DNA of 64,000 nt, from IMG/VR virus record IMGVR_UViG_3300007539_000013, positions 1 through 64,000 of that record; one strand, 5' to 3'. Within the stretch, counting starts at the first letter, position 1. Each line of letters begins with the position of its first letter. Made by a program: the position numbers and the translations under genes. Positions 43,685-53,125 of this stretch are shown piece after piece. The notes beneath the pieces were generated by a model. The model had not been told where the DNA came from, made no database searches, and saw only the letters and a list, made by a program, of their open reading frames with translations. The stretch comes from a virus.

Positions 43685-43842
43685 TCTTCCTTATCCCCTT
43701 TCCCCTTTACCTTATGGTAAATACTAACACCCATATGAACAGCCGTCAACAATGCGCAGATTGTAGCAGCAACTAAGTGTATAGTGTCTAAAGTAAAACT
43801 AAAAATAGTTCCCAGAACTCCCACAAATGATGTCCTGTCCAT
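43681..43842 (-). CDS. Small membrane protein, 53 aa (holin candidate)
   Basis: A short frame missed by length filters. It is coupled on both sides: TAATG with the gene upstream and GTGA with the gene downstream. One long hydrophobic helix (FVGVLGTIFSFTLDTIHLVA then AATICALLTAVHMGV) is followed by a basic/acidic tail, KVKGKGDKEE. Size, single segment and charged tail fit small holins or pinholins, but this is only a guess. Confidence 0.6.
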   Translation of the reverse strand: MDRTSFVGVLGTIFSFTLDTIHLVAATICALLTAVHMGVSIYHKVKGKGDKEE

Positions 43843-44207
43843 TAGTCTATGTCGGAAAGCGGATTATCAACTACCACTTCCCCTACGGTTACAAGATCGG
43901 ATGCACTAACGGAGGGCGATGTTTGAGCGACCTCCTCTTTTTTTGCATACACTGCATTCGGATCCTTTAGTGGGTCTTGATACACTGTACGAAGTTGAGT
44001 TGTACTGGTTACCACCGATACTTTTTTTTTAAAATCTTCGTAGGTCTCCTCACTGATTTCTTGAACCAGGTCTCCGTGTGCCTTCTTTAAAATTTTTGCA
44101 TCTTTAGCAGAACAAGCAAGTATGCCCTTTTTTAAAACACCGATCTCAACTTCTATAAAAGGCAATCCATACTTTTGGTTAGCAGTAGCTAATAAAAAAT
44201 ACTTCAT
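43842..44207 (-). CDS. Hypothetical protein, 121 aa, downstream of capsid
   Basis: Starts a new segment right after the terminator that follows the capsid gene. The N-terminus (MKYFLLATANQKYGLPFIEV) is a small beta-like fold; the C-terminus is acidic and Ser/Val rich. It is possibly a head or tail accessory protein by position. No family recognised. Confidence 0.6.
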   Translation of the reverse strand: MKYFLLATANQKYGLPFIEVEIGVLKKGILACSAKDAKILKKAHGDLVQEISEETYEDFKKKVSVVTSTTQLRTVYQDPLKDPNAVYAKKEEVAQTSPSVSASDLVTVGEVVVDNPLSDID

Positions 44208-44210
44208 ATA

Positions 44211-44257
44211 AAAGAAAACCCTACCCCCCTAGCCCGCTAAGCAGTTTCGGGGGGTAG
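44211..44257 (-). terminator. Rho-independent terminator after the capsid gene
   Basis: Inverted repeat CTACCCCCC (44221-44229) and GGGGGGTAG (44249-44257), followed on the minus strand by GGTTTTCTTTT. It lies between the capsid stop and the next minus-strand gene. It may act partially, reducing expression of downstream tail genes relative to capsid. Confidence 0.8.
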
Positions 44258-44273
44258 AGCTTCAGATTAAGAG

Positions 44274-46196
44274 TTAAGTGGTGATGTACTTAGACCAGTT
44301 AGTCCTACCAAGATTTGCGTCGAAATTTTCAACGATCAAGTGGCGGGCAGGTACATCCATCATGGTTGTCCACTTGGTGGAACGGAGCGAGTACTCAGTT
44401 TCCTTGTGGGCCATACGACATTTGTATGATTCCATGACTTCGGGTTTTGGCCATTTGCGGGTAACGCTATTGGTTCCAGCGATACCAATTTTTACATCAG
44501 ACCAATCAATGAACCACATCGCACGATTAACTTTCGTGTATGTATCCATAGATGATCCTTCATAACCACCGCCGGCTCCATCGTTATCGAGTAGGACATT
44601 TGTTCCGGAACGCTTTCCATCAACGCCTACGATTTCGCCGCCTTTTGAAGCGTTGGAATCAGATCCATCGCCAAGGAAGAAGTTTGATTGGTGGTTAAGG
44701 ATGTCATCAAAGTATGGGTCATGAAATACCGCAAACTGACAACCAACCTCAGGAAGATCAAACATCGAGTAGTTAAATAACAAGATGCCATTATGGGTAA
44801 TCTGCTGATTGATTTGAGCGTGACGATCTAACCCCCATCCATAGCGTTGCTTGTAGTATTGATTAAATACCTCAAACAATTTGTTGTAGGTAAACCGGTC
44901 GGTCATACAATCAACAACGCTAACAGTAGAACCATCTTGCTCGCGGTTGCGTTTAAGATAGTAAATGTCGGCTTGAAGATCCTCAACGGTGTAAACTCCA
45001 CCACCCTTACTTACTACACGATTAGACTCAGCCAAGAGTGCTTTAATACCAAGAGCATTAGATTTATACTCAAGCGTGCATGTAGGGTCTTCTGGGTCGG
45101 TAACCGCAGGAAGCTGCATGTAGGTTTCTGGAGTTTGCTTGTTACTAATTGGTTGATTGAACCAAGTGGAACGTAACCATTGATCCTGACTTGCTTGTGC
45201 AGCAATTTTGTTTTGCTCGGCAAGTGGTTGATAAACCATGGACTTAAGATATGGATTCACATCTCCGTTCATGATTTTGGACAATGTTTCTTTGTAAGCC
45301 TGGTCAACAGCCCGGGACTCACGAGTGGTTTGCAACCAATTAACTACAAGCTTTACGCTCAAGTCGGTTGGTTGGTTGTTACACCAGTCCTCAAAGTCAT
45401 TAACATTATTTGCAATGGTCTGAACGGTTCCGTACTCAGGCTTATACTGTGCAGATAAAGCAGCTTGCTCAATCTCAGCAGCGGTTCCACTAGGATTGCC
45501 ATCCCACGCAGTTTGACTTGCATAGCTAGGTGCAATGTTTTTACCAATAGGACGAAGGACAACCTCTGCTTCAGCAAATGAAGAATTTGCAACATTAGCA
45601 GCAGAAATAATTTGGAACTGAACTTCGATTGGCTCCTTGGTGGCAGTATCCCACCAATTAACAATTACAAATCCACCAGTAAGGAAGTAACGCTCGATAT
45701 GATCGATTGGGGATGCCCAGTCAGATGCACCAAGGTTTACTTTTACCTTCCAGTCACCGAATCCACCTGCGGATGGAGCAGCCTCTCCGGTTGAAATAGC
45801 GAAGTATCCACTATTAATAACAGAGCGCTGACGGCGTTGAATGTAAGGGAGAATAATTGATTGCTCAGCAACATTAACTTTATTGATCAAAGGCTTAATG
45901 TTCGTGATCGAACTATTAAGTAGATCAACGAGTCCTCGTTGACGAACACCAAGCATGCTTGCTTCTGCTGAATTCGCGATTACGCGAGCGAGGTCAATTT
46001 CCTTATTGGAAAGTGCCTCAAATTCACCAGGGGTCAAGCCCTTGATGGATGCGTTAGTAAGAGTACAACCAGTGGAATCATCTACCTTGATGATCCGACC
46101 AAACCCTGCATCCTTAACAAGGTTTGAGCTACTAATTGCAGTCCCTGGCTCAGTTGTTACGCCGGGTACAGGAGTGTTTGGATCGTTTATAGCCAT
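44274..46196 (-). CDS. Major capsid protein, 640 aa
   Basis: Position directly after portal and scaffold in transcription order, its own regulatory element and terminator, and its size support major capsid. It has long mixed alpha/beta domains with a mid region FDDILNHQSNFFLGDGSDSN and an ending NFDANLGRTNWSKYITT. At 640 residues it is larger than the typical HK97-type T7-like capsid, which suggests an extra domain. Dyad element copy 9 lies 16 bp upstream, with TATAAT between it and the ATG. No similarity search could be run. Confidence 0.75.
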   Translation of the reverse strand: MAINDPNTPVPGVTTEPGTAISSSNLVKDAGFGRIIKVDDSTGCTLTNASIKGLTPGEFEALSNKEIDLARVIANSAEASMLGVRQRGLVDLLNSSITNIKPLINKVNVAEQSIILPYIQRRQRSVINSGYFAISTGEAAPSAGGFGDWKVKVNLGASDWASPIDHIERYFLTGGFVIVNWWDTATKEPIEVQFQIISAANVANSSFAEAEVVLRPIGKNIAPSYASQTAWDGNPSGTAAEIEQAALSAQYKPEYGTVQTIANNVNDFEDWCNNQPTDLSVKLVVNWLQTTRESRAVDQAYKETLSKIMNGDVNPYLKSMVYQPLAEQNKIAAQASQDQWLRSTWFNQPISNKQTPETYMQLPAVTDPEDPTCTLEYKSNALGIKALLAESNRVVSKGGGVYTVEDLQADIYYLKRNREQDGSTVSVVDCMTDRFTYNKLFEVFNQYYKQRYGWGLDRHAQINQQITHNGILLFNYSMFDLPEVGCQFAVFHDPYFDDILNHQSNFFLGDGSDSNASKGGEIVGVDGKRSGTNVLLDNDGAGGGYEGSSMDTYTKVNRAMWFIDWSDVKIGIAGTNSVTRKWPKPEVMESYKCRMAHKETEYSLRSTKWTTMMDVPARHLIVENFDANLGRTNWSKYITT

Positions 46197-46212
46197 GTTA
46201 TTATAATGTTAT

Positions 46213-46236
46213 TGTTACACACATCATCGTGTAACA
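46213..46236 (-). promoter_or_regulatory. 24-bp TGTWACA dyad element, copy 9 (capsid gene)
   Basis: On the minus strand TGTTACACGAT, six bases (GATGTG), TGTAACA, then 16 bases containing TTATAAT and the capsid ATG. It is the only copy so far ahead of a structural gene expected to be very highly expressed. Confidence 0.75.
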
Positions 46237-46360
46237 CCCATAATAACAGGTAATTGGCTAAAAAAGCGGAACTTGGGTAAATTTAGCTAATTTTTCTTTA
46301 TTTTTAAATATTAGCTATTCGTGCATACAAATACCAAAATCAGATTTTGGCTTATTGTAC
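46237..46360 (-). other. Intergenic region between scaffold and capsid genes
   Basis: AT-rich, without a gene. It contains an 8-bp inverted repeat TAGCTAAT ... ATTAGCTA separated by 18 T-rich bases (about 46288-46321). It also holds a near-perfect hairpin CCAAAATC-A-GATTTTGG (about 46333-46349) just downstream of the scaffold stop. The second could attenuate transcription from the scaffold gene. The whole is a likely control region for capsid expression. Confidence 0.5.
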
Positions 46361-47737
46361 CTACATGCCTAATGCTTGTAATAGTGGATTGCTAGGTTGA
46401 TTTACCTTTTGCTCAGTAGGTGCAGGCCGAGGAGAGGATGCAATACTTGGGGCCCTTGGCTTTACTGTTGGTTGTTGGACAGGCTGAGGGGCTGGTTGCG
46501 CCTGATTCATGTATATTGGAAGTATTTGCCTCTGTTTTTCAAGTGCCGAACTTATTGCCTCCTTACTTCTACTAGCAATAATAGCTACAAGATCATCATC
46601 CGTCCAAGTGTAGTATTCTGATCTTTTATCCTCAGGCAGTTGATAATATCTTTCCCTGCGCATAAAAATCTTTCCATCCCTTTGGGTCTGACCGCTATTA
46701 ATGAAGTTTTCTTGCTCTTGGTTCACCCAATCCAAAAGAGCTTGGTGACTCTGGTTACTTGGATCGTACTGTACTGCACCGGATGTAATATCAATAAGGA
46801 GGGAGGATGAATTCAATGCCTGTGTTGCAACTGCATCTATTGCTGAAAACTCCATAGGTTTTGTTTTCTGCAACTCTTCTGCTCCATTTTCTTTTTCGAG
46901 TATATCCCTAAATTCTTGAGGAATAGCATCTTTTACTTTTTGGACGGCATCTGACTTCCTTTTCTCAACTACCGGGGCAAGATTAATTAACTCTTGCTGT
47001 CTGCGTACGCGCTCTATTTCTGGCTTTAATTTTTCCCTAGCCCGTGCCTCCGCTTTCTCGACTAAAATCTCCTGCTCTATTTTTCTGGCGTCTGCTGATG
47101 TAAATCTTGGCTTTTCCCTGGATATGAAAGCTTTATATTCCTCATCGTTAGAAAGATCGGCGTGTGGGTCGTCCTTTAGTCTTTGATTGATATAGTTTCT
47201 AGTTTTATTGATATACGACTTCCATTGAGTGTCTGCCCCTTTGTACTCAGGCATTTTCTCGGAAGCATATTTCGCTAACTCATACACTTCTTTTTCTTCA
47301 GGAAGTAATGAGTCTACAAATTCTTGATCTTCGTTTTTTTCAACAGGAGTTTCACTTAAAGCATTGCTTCGTAAATCTTCAGGAATATCGGGATCGATAA
47401 CTTGTTTAATTTTTTTCTTTTTAGGCTCTGTTTTTTCCGGCTCAGGCTCACTAGATTTAGGCTCCTCCTCCTCCTTGGGTTCTTCCTTGGTTTCTTCTTT
47501 GGGCTCTTCAGGTTTCTCCTCTAAAGCCTCAGAAAGTGACCTAGGTGGACGACGAACCTCCTCCTCTTGCTTTTGCTCCTCCTCTTCTGCATGCTCCTCT
47601 TGCATTGCAATATCAAAGAGGGACTCATATATGGAGTTCTTCGGTTTTTGCTCTTGCTGTTCTGGCTCTGGAGTTGGCTCTGGGGTGGATTCCTCGGCTA
47701 TTTCTGTTTGCTCTAGGGTTTCAGTTTCTTCGCTCAT
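46361..47737 (-). CDS. Scaffold protein, 458 aa
   Basis: Very acidic and Pro/Glu/Lys-rich in the first 130 residues (EEPKEETKEEPKEEEEP), helical throughout, with a Pro/Gln-rich tail (NQAQPAPQPVQQPTVKPRAP). This composition and the place between portal and capsid are typical of podovirus scaffold proteins that guide procapsid assembly and leave before packaging. It overlaps the portal stop by ATGA. Confidence 0.75.
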   Translation of the reverse strand: MSEETETLEQTEIAEESTPEPTPEPEQQEQKPKNSIYESLFDIAMQEEHAEEEEQKQEEEVRRPPRSLSEALEEKPEEPKEETKEEPKEEEEPKSSEPEPEKTEPKKKKIKQVIDPDIPEDLRSNALSETPVEKNEDQEFVDSLLPEEKEVYELAKYASEKMPEYKGADTQWKSYINKTRNYINQRLKDDPHADLSNDEEYKAFISREKPRFTSADARKIEQEILVEKAEARAREKLKPEIERVRRQQELINLAPVVEKRKSDAVQKVKDAIPQEFRDILEKENGAEELQKTKPMEFSAIDAVATQALNSSSLLIDITSGAVQYDPSNQSHQALLDWVNQEQENFINSGQTQRDGKIFMRRERYYQLPEDKRSEYYTWTDDDLVAIIASRSKEAISSALEKQRQILPIYMNQAQPAPQPVQQPTVKPRAPSIASSPRPAPTEQKVNQPSNPLLQALGM

Positions 47738-50013
47738 ACCTGTACTTGTTGATCGGGACTAACTTGTGGTTGTTGTTCGGGTTCCATGGGTGGCGCACCT
47801 GGGGTAGGTTCTGCCATAGGCTCAGCTTGAGGAGCCGCTGACTGTGCCACCTGCATTAGTTGTTGTATCGTTTGAACAACCTGAGGCCATTGGGTCTTAA
47901 GCTGTTCGATAAATTGATGATTCTCGATACCCATATCCTCGTCTTTCTCATCAGACTCATCGAGTTCTAATTTAAGATCGTGGGCACCACTCATCCTAAA
48001 TATTTCATTAGCCATAGTGAAGAGGCGCTCTTTACCTAAGGCTGCCGCTACCGGTTCTACTTGCAAGATGCCTTGTAGTAACTGACTTAATACTTGTGCG
48101 GATTGAGTATCCCTAGAGCGCTCAGCTCCATCGCGAGTGGTAAATAAATACTCATGTATTAGTGTGTCTGGTGTACCTATAATATTTCTACGTATCGCCT
48201 TTAATGGTTCGCTATCATCCTCAAGCTCAAAGCCAGCTTCCTGTATAGATTTTACGCTGTATCTATTTTTCGCAGGAATTACAAACTTCTCGGTAGAGCA
48301 GGACACTAAATGCTCGTAAATTACCTTTTTTGCCGCAGCGCGCATGTCATCAATTCCCTCAGATATAAAAGAGTATATGGCATTGGTTGAATTCGTAATC
48401 TCAGCTACCTCCGTAGCGCTAATCTCACGCGGAGCGGGCTGACCCAGCTCTTGTGGAGACAGGATCAGCAAGCGCTCTACGAGATTAAGCAACTGGAGGA
48501 TTGCTTGGATTGACTGGTTTATGCCAGCTGACAATTCTTTCTGTGCGTCAACAACAGTAATAAAGTTCTTATTATCTATACCAAGGTCGGCTGCTTTTTG
48601 ACCCGAGTAAAACAATGCTTTTGGCTTCGAATAGAAGGTATCTTCAGAAAGCCCGTCCTTAATGTAATCTTTTACATCATCATCCAGGGCATCTTGGTCG
48701 ATACAGAAGATTTTCATCATGCTTATCTTCATGTCGTGTAGCATTTTTGACATGATGTTATTAAGCTGATCCTGAAAGGGCATGATCTCATGAGCTACAG
48801 ATATATTTGCTATGCGATCATCATTCTCGTTAATACCTCCATATATAGCAGGTAATGAAGGTAAGAACTCTGCGTATATTACGGTGTCATCACTTGCTAC
48901 GGTTAGTTTCAACCATACATCGTGCGGATAATCACCAATCCCCTCATTCATTGGGTTTATCCTCATGTACATTTGGGAAACAAACATTCCCTTATCGTCG
49001 TCCTCGGATGAATAGATTCCCGTTTGGGCAGTTCTTTCGTTCCTAAATGGATATGGATCCTGAACCCTTGGAAAGCTTATTTCCCCGGAACTAAAATAAT
49101 AACTAAAGAAATCAGAGTTAGCATTATACAGACCGCTCAATGTATTGGTGTAGCTTACCTCATCAATATTCCATGTATCTGTATTATTACTAATATCTCC
49201 ATACCTAATAATATCCCAAAACCCTATCCACTCAGGGCCATCATTGGTGTTTAGATCGTGAAGAGGTCGAGAGTGGTCGCGCATTACCCTCGTTGGGTGA
49301 GGTGTTCTAAATTTAACGCCAGACTTAATGCTTTTAGATTTCATTACAGACTCGCCTGAAATATCGTCTGTTTCCTCAATCCATTGGACATCTTCTGTCC
49401 ATGCAGTATCTACAAATGCAACGGAATGCCCGTACATAAACATTTGCCTTATAATCTGCTCCCATAGATGCCTGTAGCCAAATTGGTCGGTCATTACCTC
49501 AACCCTTTGGGATAATACATCAGCTCTTACTTTATCGGACACCGATGTACTTCTTGGCTCATACTTAAAATAAGGAAATAAATTTGAGAACCTACTTACC
49601 TGAGCCGCAACTCTTCTGGTTACATAAGACCTTATGAGATTAACCTGAACCTCGTAGAGTCTTAACATGTTAATTGATTTTAGCTCACCTTCATCTCCGT
49701 ACTCACAGAACTTCTCCGCAACATCAAGGTCATTAAGCTTAGACTCACACTCCTCTATGTTAATTTTACCTTGGGCATATTGTAACAAAGGTATAGTGCT
49801 CTTATTTATAGGGAGTGAGTCCCACGCTATATCTACAGATTGAAATAACTTTGCATTCTTAGCATTATGAGTAATGCCTTCGTGTATGCGGCTTTGCACC
49901 AAGTCCTCAAATCTTTCGCGAATTTCCTTATCTTCTCCATCGGTCGCAGTAAAAATTTCACGCAGTCTAGCTTGCGTACATCCGTATTTCTCGAGAATGC
50001 CTAAATTTATCAT
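47734..50013 (-). CDS. Portal protein, 759 aa
   Basis: Large helical protein upstream of scaffold and downstream of terminase, in the size range of podovirus portals. Features: LYEVQVNLIRSYVTRRVAAQ and QIIRQMFMYGHSVAFVDTAW (clip and stem regions), a C-terminal helical barrel with long helices, and a Pro/Gln-rich terminus. It forms the twelve-fold ring through which DNA enters. The identity is inferred from order and the VNLIRSYV-type helix pattern. Confidence 0.75.
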   Translation of the reverse strand: MINLGILEKYGCTQARLREIFTATDGEDKEIRERFEDLVQSRIHEGITHNAKNAKLFQSVDIAWDSLPINKSTIPLLQYAQGKINIEECESKLNDLDVAEKFCEYGDEGELKSINMLRLYEVQVNLIRSYVTRRVAAQVSRFSNLFPYFKYEPRSTSVSDKVRADVLSQRVEVMTDQFGYRHLWEQIIRQMFMYGHSVAFVDTAWTEDVQWIEETDDISGESVMKSKSIKSGVKFRTPHPTRVMRDHSRPLHDLNTNDGPEWIGFWDIIRYGDISNNTDTWNIDEVSYTNTLSGLYNANSDFFSYYFSSGEISFPRVQDPYPFRNERTAQTGIYSSEDDDKGMFVSQMYMRINPMNEGIGDYPHDVWLKLTVASDDTVIYAEFLPSLPAIYGGINENDDRIANISVAHEIMPFQDQLNNIMSKMLHDMKISMMKIFCIDQDALDDDVKDYIKDGLSEDTFYSKPKALFYSGQKAADLGIDNKNFITVVDAQKELSAGINQSIQAILQLLNLVERLLILSPQELGQPAPREISATEVAEITNSTNAIYSFISEGIDDMRAAAKKVIYEHLVSCSTEKFVIPAKNRYSVKSIQEAGFELEDDSEPLKAIRRNIIGTPDTLIHEYLFTTRDGAERSRDTQSAQVLSQLLQGILQVEPVAAALGKERLFTMANEIFRMSGAHDLKLELDESDEKDEDMGIENHQFIEQLKTQWPQVVQTIQQLMQVAQSAAPQAEPMAEPTPGAPPMEPEQQPQVSPDQQVQV

Positions 50014-50327
50014 GACATAAAATCAAATATGTTATCTATGGTATCTGGAGCGAACTTACGCATATATGTAGATTCAAGTAGTGTTAGTATTATGCAAATA
50101 GGCAAAGGCACTTTCTTTCCTTCATCAACTCTACACAACTTACCTCCAACTAACGCCTCCAGCTCTGCTCTTGTTACATAAAGATACCGACATAGTCGCT
50201 CTACCCGCCTCTTGTCCCATCTTTCCTGTATTTCTAAGCGTGCGTATCTTGTTTTAATAAGAAGCTCAGCAGTTGTACTACTCTTCGGCTTCTTCTTCGC
50301 TTTCGTCTTCGTCTTCGTCTTCGTCAT
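50010..50327 (-). CDS. Hypothetical basic protein, 105 aa
   Basis: The basic N-terminal tail TKTKTKTKAKKKPK is encoded by a GACGAA-type hexanucleotide repeat that in the overlapping upstream gene encodes an acidic tail. Residues 30-100 are helical with an HTH-like RRVERLCRYLYVTRAELEAL segment, which could bind DNA. It overlaps the portal start by ATGA. It may assist packaging or regulate late genes; inference only. Confidence 0.6.
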   Translation of the reverse strand: MTKTKTKTKAKKKPKSSTTAELLIKTRYARLEIQERWDKRRVERLCRYLYVTRAELEALVGGKLCRVDEGKKVPLPICIILTLLESTYMRKFAPDTIDNIFDFMS

Positions 50328-50505
50328 CAGTTTGTGCAGTCACTGATATTAAACTTACCAATGGTGCGGATAATCTGCTTTCTGAAAGTTGGGACACCCT
50401 GAACTCAGCAGTTATTTTAACGACATCCCCAGCTTCAACGCCTTCAAAATCCTCAAGTAACTCTTCGTTGTTTTTTAAATCTATACTTAAAATGCTTTCT
50501 GCCAT
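50278..50505 (-). CDS. Small acidic protein, 75 aa
   Basis: The first 50 residues look like a small beta fold (VEAGDVVKITAEFRVSQLSE) and the tail is DDEDEDEDESEEEAEE. It overlaps the next gene by 50 bp in another frame through a shared repeat. A 17-bp-phased TGTAAC array begins three bases before its ATG. Function unknown. Confidence 0.6.
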   Translation of the reverse strand: MAESILSIDLKNNEELLEDFEGVEAGDVVKITAEFRVSQLSESRLSAPLVSLISVTAQTDDEDEDEDESEEEAEE

Positions 50506-50508
50506 AAC

Positions 50509-50565
50509 TGTAACCTAATTTATATTGTAACACCCTACAAGCTGTAACTTAGGATTTATTGTAAC
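50509..50565 (-). promoter_or_regulatory. Four TGTAAC units at exact 17-bp phasing (copy 10, array)
   Basis: TGTAAC occurs at 50509, 50526, 50543 and 50560 on the plus strand, each 17 bases from the last. 17 bp is also the start-to-start spacing of the two halves of every 24-bp dyad element. It fills the gap between terminase and the 75-residue protein gene. Confidence 0.75.
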
Positions 50566-50570
50566 TAAAA

Positions 50571-52112
50571 TCAAGTTCCGATTTCTACTATCTGGCTTGA
50601 TGTTGAATCCGTGGTTATCACATGCTTGCTGTGATAAAATATAATTGGGTATGTAAGTGCATCAAAGCCATGAATATAGACTGAACGCTTTGGCTTGAAT
50701 GCGATATTTGGATCATAATGCTTGCCTGGTTTTTCGGATACCAGATTTCTAAACATCTTTAAGATATTAGTGCATTGAGACGACACGAGAATTTCTTCCC
50801 CCTGGAGGCATGCAATCATTAACCTGACCCTTGCCTCGACTGATCCACTAAATTTTGGTGCCGCACGCATTCGTATTGGACTTAACTTAAAGGTATCGGC
50901 TTTTGATTTTGATATTTCCTCTATATCCCGGACATCATAAGAGCCCGTCTTTGCCCTAAATTGATTAAATGCGGAGTTATCTGATATATGGATAAATGTA
51001 AAATCATGGCTACATATTCGATTCCAATAAGCCATCTTCCTCATAACTAATGGAATCATTGTGGTGTATGGTAGTTTTTTGTTTATGACCACCATTTCAT
51101 CAAACACCACCCATAGATTCTTATCTGCACCAGGTAAGTTTTGCATGAAGATTATAGCATTATTGACAGAACCTGGATCCCATCCGCATATTATCGGATA
51201 TTTTGTGTTTGGTATTATCCCTGTCTTTGCATCTCCTCTTACATGTAATGTTTTATTAAAGTAAGGGCCGAAAATTGCATCTCCCGCAGGGCGATCAATC
51301 CACTCCCCTCTCACCATCCTAGCTTCCTCTACAGGGTCGCTTTTAACGGCTTCTAGGATTCGGTCATAATAGCCAAGTGGCAAATTATCTACATTTTCTT
51401 TAATTGGAACATGGTAGGTCGAGTAGTCGTTGTTCCAGTTGCCGTCAGCATCATAGGGTTCTTCAAAAAACCTTTTATAAACCCAATGAGATGGCCCATC
51501 GGGATTGCAAGCTGCTAAATATTGTTGTGGCCCATGAATTCCTTGGCGCCTACCTAACTGCTGAACTACAGCATTAAAATAATCAGATGTATCCAAATTG
51601 GTAAGCTCATCCACAAACACAAGGCTAGGCTCAAAACCTTTTATCCTGTCCTTAATAAAAGCACCATAAGGAACAGATATAAGTACTACCCGAGAATGAC
51701 CTCCGTATCTATTTTCTATATCTATGTATAAGTTCTTCTGCGTATCTTGTCGCTCATCCGTATGTACCAATCCTATTCCCTCTACCCACTCGGGTAGTAT
51801 TTCTACCTGTAGTTTATGCCAGACACCACCAAGGGTAGCTTGTGATCTAACGCCAACTATAATTAATGCGAGTGCATTAAAATTTTCATAGCAGTGACGA
51901 ACGAGCTTATGGCCACCGAGTGAAAAAGTCTTTCCGGAACCCCGTTCACCATAAGCAAGTATATACTTTGCAGGATCATCAAATATACGTTGCTGAGTAG
52001 GACTGAGCGAAGGAGACCAGTTAGAAACCTCTGCTTCTTCGCCATTTTCATCATCTATTGCTTGGGCTAATCGCTCAGCTAGTACCTTGTCCTTCAGCTT
52101 CTTCGTCGACAT
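50571..52112 (-). CDS. terL: Terminase large subunit, 513 aa
   Basis: ATPase domain with Walker A GERGSGKT at 55-62 and Walker B SLVFVDEL at 163-170. The C-terminal nuclease domain starts with CGWDPGSVNNAI around Asp312 as the first acidic metal ligand. It pumps and cuts DNA at the portal. The start overlaps the small subunit gene by 38 bp. Confidence 0.92.
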   Translation of the reverse strand: MSTKKLKDKVLAERLAQAIDDENGEEAEVSNWSPSLSPTQQRIFDDPAKYILAYGERGSGKTFSLGGHKLVRHCYENFNALALIIVGVRSQATLGGVWHKLQVEILPEWVEGIGLVHTDERQDTQKNLYIDIENRYGGHSRVVLISVPYGAFIKDRIKGFEPSLVFVDELTNLDTSDYFNAVVQQLGRRQGIHGPQQYLAACNPDGPSHWVYKRFFEEPYDADGNWNNDYSTYHVPIKENVDNLPLGYYDRILEAVKSDPVEEARMVRGEWIDRPAGDAIFGPYFNKTLHVRGDAKTGIIPNTKYPIICGWDPGSVNNAIIFMQNLPGADKNLWVVFDEMVVINKKLPYTTMIPLVMRKMAYWNRICSHDFTFIHISDNSAFNQFRAKTGSYDVRDIEEISKSKADTFKLSPIRMRAAPKFSGSVEARVRLMIACLQGEEILVSSQCTNILKMFRNLVSEKPGKHYDPNIAFKPKRSVYIHGFDALTYPIIFYHSKHVITTDSTSSQIVEIGT

Positions 52113-52755
52113 CTTTCAACTCCCTTAATGGCCTAAAGCCAGGTTTTTTCTTTGTTTCCGTCTTAGACTTTTGATCATACAACTTAAGCTGGAATTCTAG
52201 TCCTTTCAGTAATCTGTCATGAAACTTCCCCTGCTGCTCGCACGCCTGTATAAGAAGCCTGGTCTTTAATGCTTTTTCCTCAGGATCCATAAGTGGATCC
52301 TCTAGTTCCTCCCTTAATTTTTCACCCACCTCAAATAAGGCAATGTTTTGCCTCATATTTAATTTTTGAGTAACATTAAGAGCATGGGACATAAACATCC
52401 CAATGGAATCATCAAAGTTTTTAAATACCTCTAGCTTTTCAGCATTTTCGGGATTAACCAGCATTGACTTGATGTCATTCTCAAAGACATCCCTGCCATT
52501 TTTCTCAAGGTTTTCTACCATTCGCTGGTTTTTTTCATCATTACTTTCTCGAGCAATAACATCAATCTCATCAGGAATATCCTCACTTCTTCCATTCTCG
52601 ACCCAAACGGCCCGCAGTTTCGGGTCTTTTAGCACCCTATCCCTAACATAGTTCTTTCTTACGTTTAAATGCTGAGCTGTTTTAGTGTAGTCACCATCAT
52701 ACTGCTTAAGAACAGCACCCAGTAACTCTGTATCAATCTTTACTGCTTTGGGCAT
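52075..52755 (-). CDS. terS: Terminase small subunit-like, 226 aa
   Basis: An N-terminal helix-turn-helix (AVLKQYDGDYTKTAQHLNV then RKNYVRDRVLKDPKLRAV) is followed by a long helical middle and a basic tail (KSKTETKKKPGFRPLREL). This layout and its place just upstream of the large subunit match small terminases that recognise the packaging site. Confidence 0.8.
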   Translation of the reverse strand: MPKAVKIDTELLGAVLKQYDGDYTKTAQHLNVRKNYVRDRVLKDPKLRAVWVENGRSEDIPDEIDVIARESNDEKNQRMVENLEKNGRDVFENDIKSMLVNPENAEKLEVFKNFDDSIGMFMSHALNVTQKLNMRQNIALFEVGEKLREELEDPLMDPEEKALKTRLLIQACEQQGKFHDRLLKGLEFQLKLYDQKSKTETKKKPGFRPLRELKDVDEEAEGQGTS

Positions 52756-53125
52756 TTCCTAAGATTCTAATTAAAGGAAGAAACGAGGTTTTCCAGTGGG
52801 GTGACGATTTAAGGTAACTAAACTTAGCACCCTTCCTTGAGTATGCGCGCATGCGGTTGCGATCTTGCCAGTCGAAAGGGTCAAAGTTGCAACCAAAGCA
52901 AAACCTCATGATCTCGCCCACGGGAATAGTATCCCACGAGGAAGTTCTACTAATCTCAAGAACCCTAGCTAAGGGAAACTCACCTTTGATGGCTACCTCT
53001 TGATCTGATAACGCTCGGACATGCTTGCTTCCGATTTTTTCACGGGCAAGCAATCTAACTAATGGTGGTGGGTATTCGCTAAGAATTCCCCACGGGGTTC
53101 TTTTTTTTCCATTCTTTAACTGCAT
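52733..53125 (-). CDS. Conserved phage protein of unknown function, 130 aa
   Basis: I place the start at 53125 because AAGGAG (53132-53137) is six bases upstream; a reading to 53236 would run through the previous gene. The core (LARVLEISRTSSWDTIPV, then GEIMRFCFGCNFDPFDW, and FSYLKSSPHWKTSFLPLI) is a pattern I recall from small phage proteins next to terminase. Two cysteines (FCFGC) are present. It overlaps the terminase small subunit start. Confidence 0.65.
   Translation of the reverse strand: MQLKNGKKRTPWGILSEYPPPLVRLLAREKIGSKHVRALSDQEVAIKGEFPLARVLEISRTSSWDTIPVGEIMRFCFGCNFDPFDWQDRNRMRAYSRKGAKFSYLKSSPHWKTSFLPLIRILGNAQSSKD

Noticed and set aside
47364-47762. Serine-rich plus-strand gene
   Set aside because: It is the antisense reading of the Glu/Lys-rich scaffold protein; such composition always gives long Ser/Leu-rich opposite frames.
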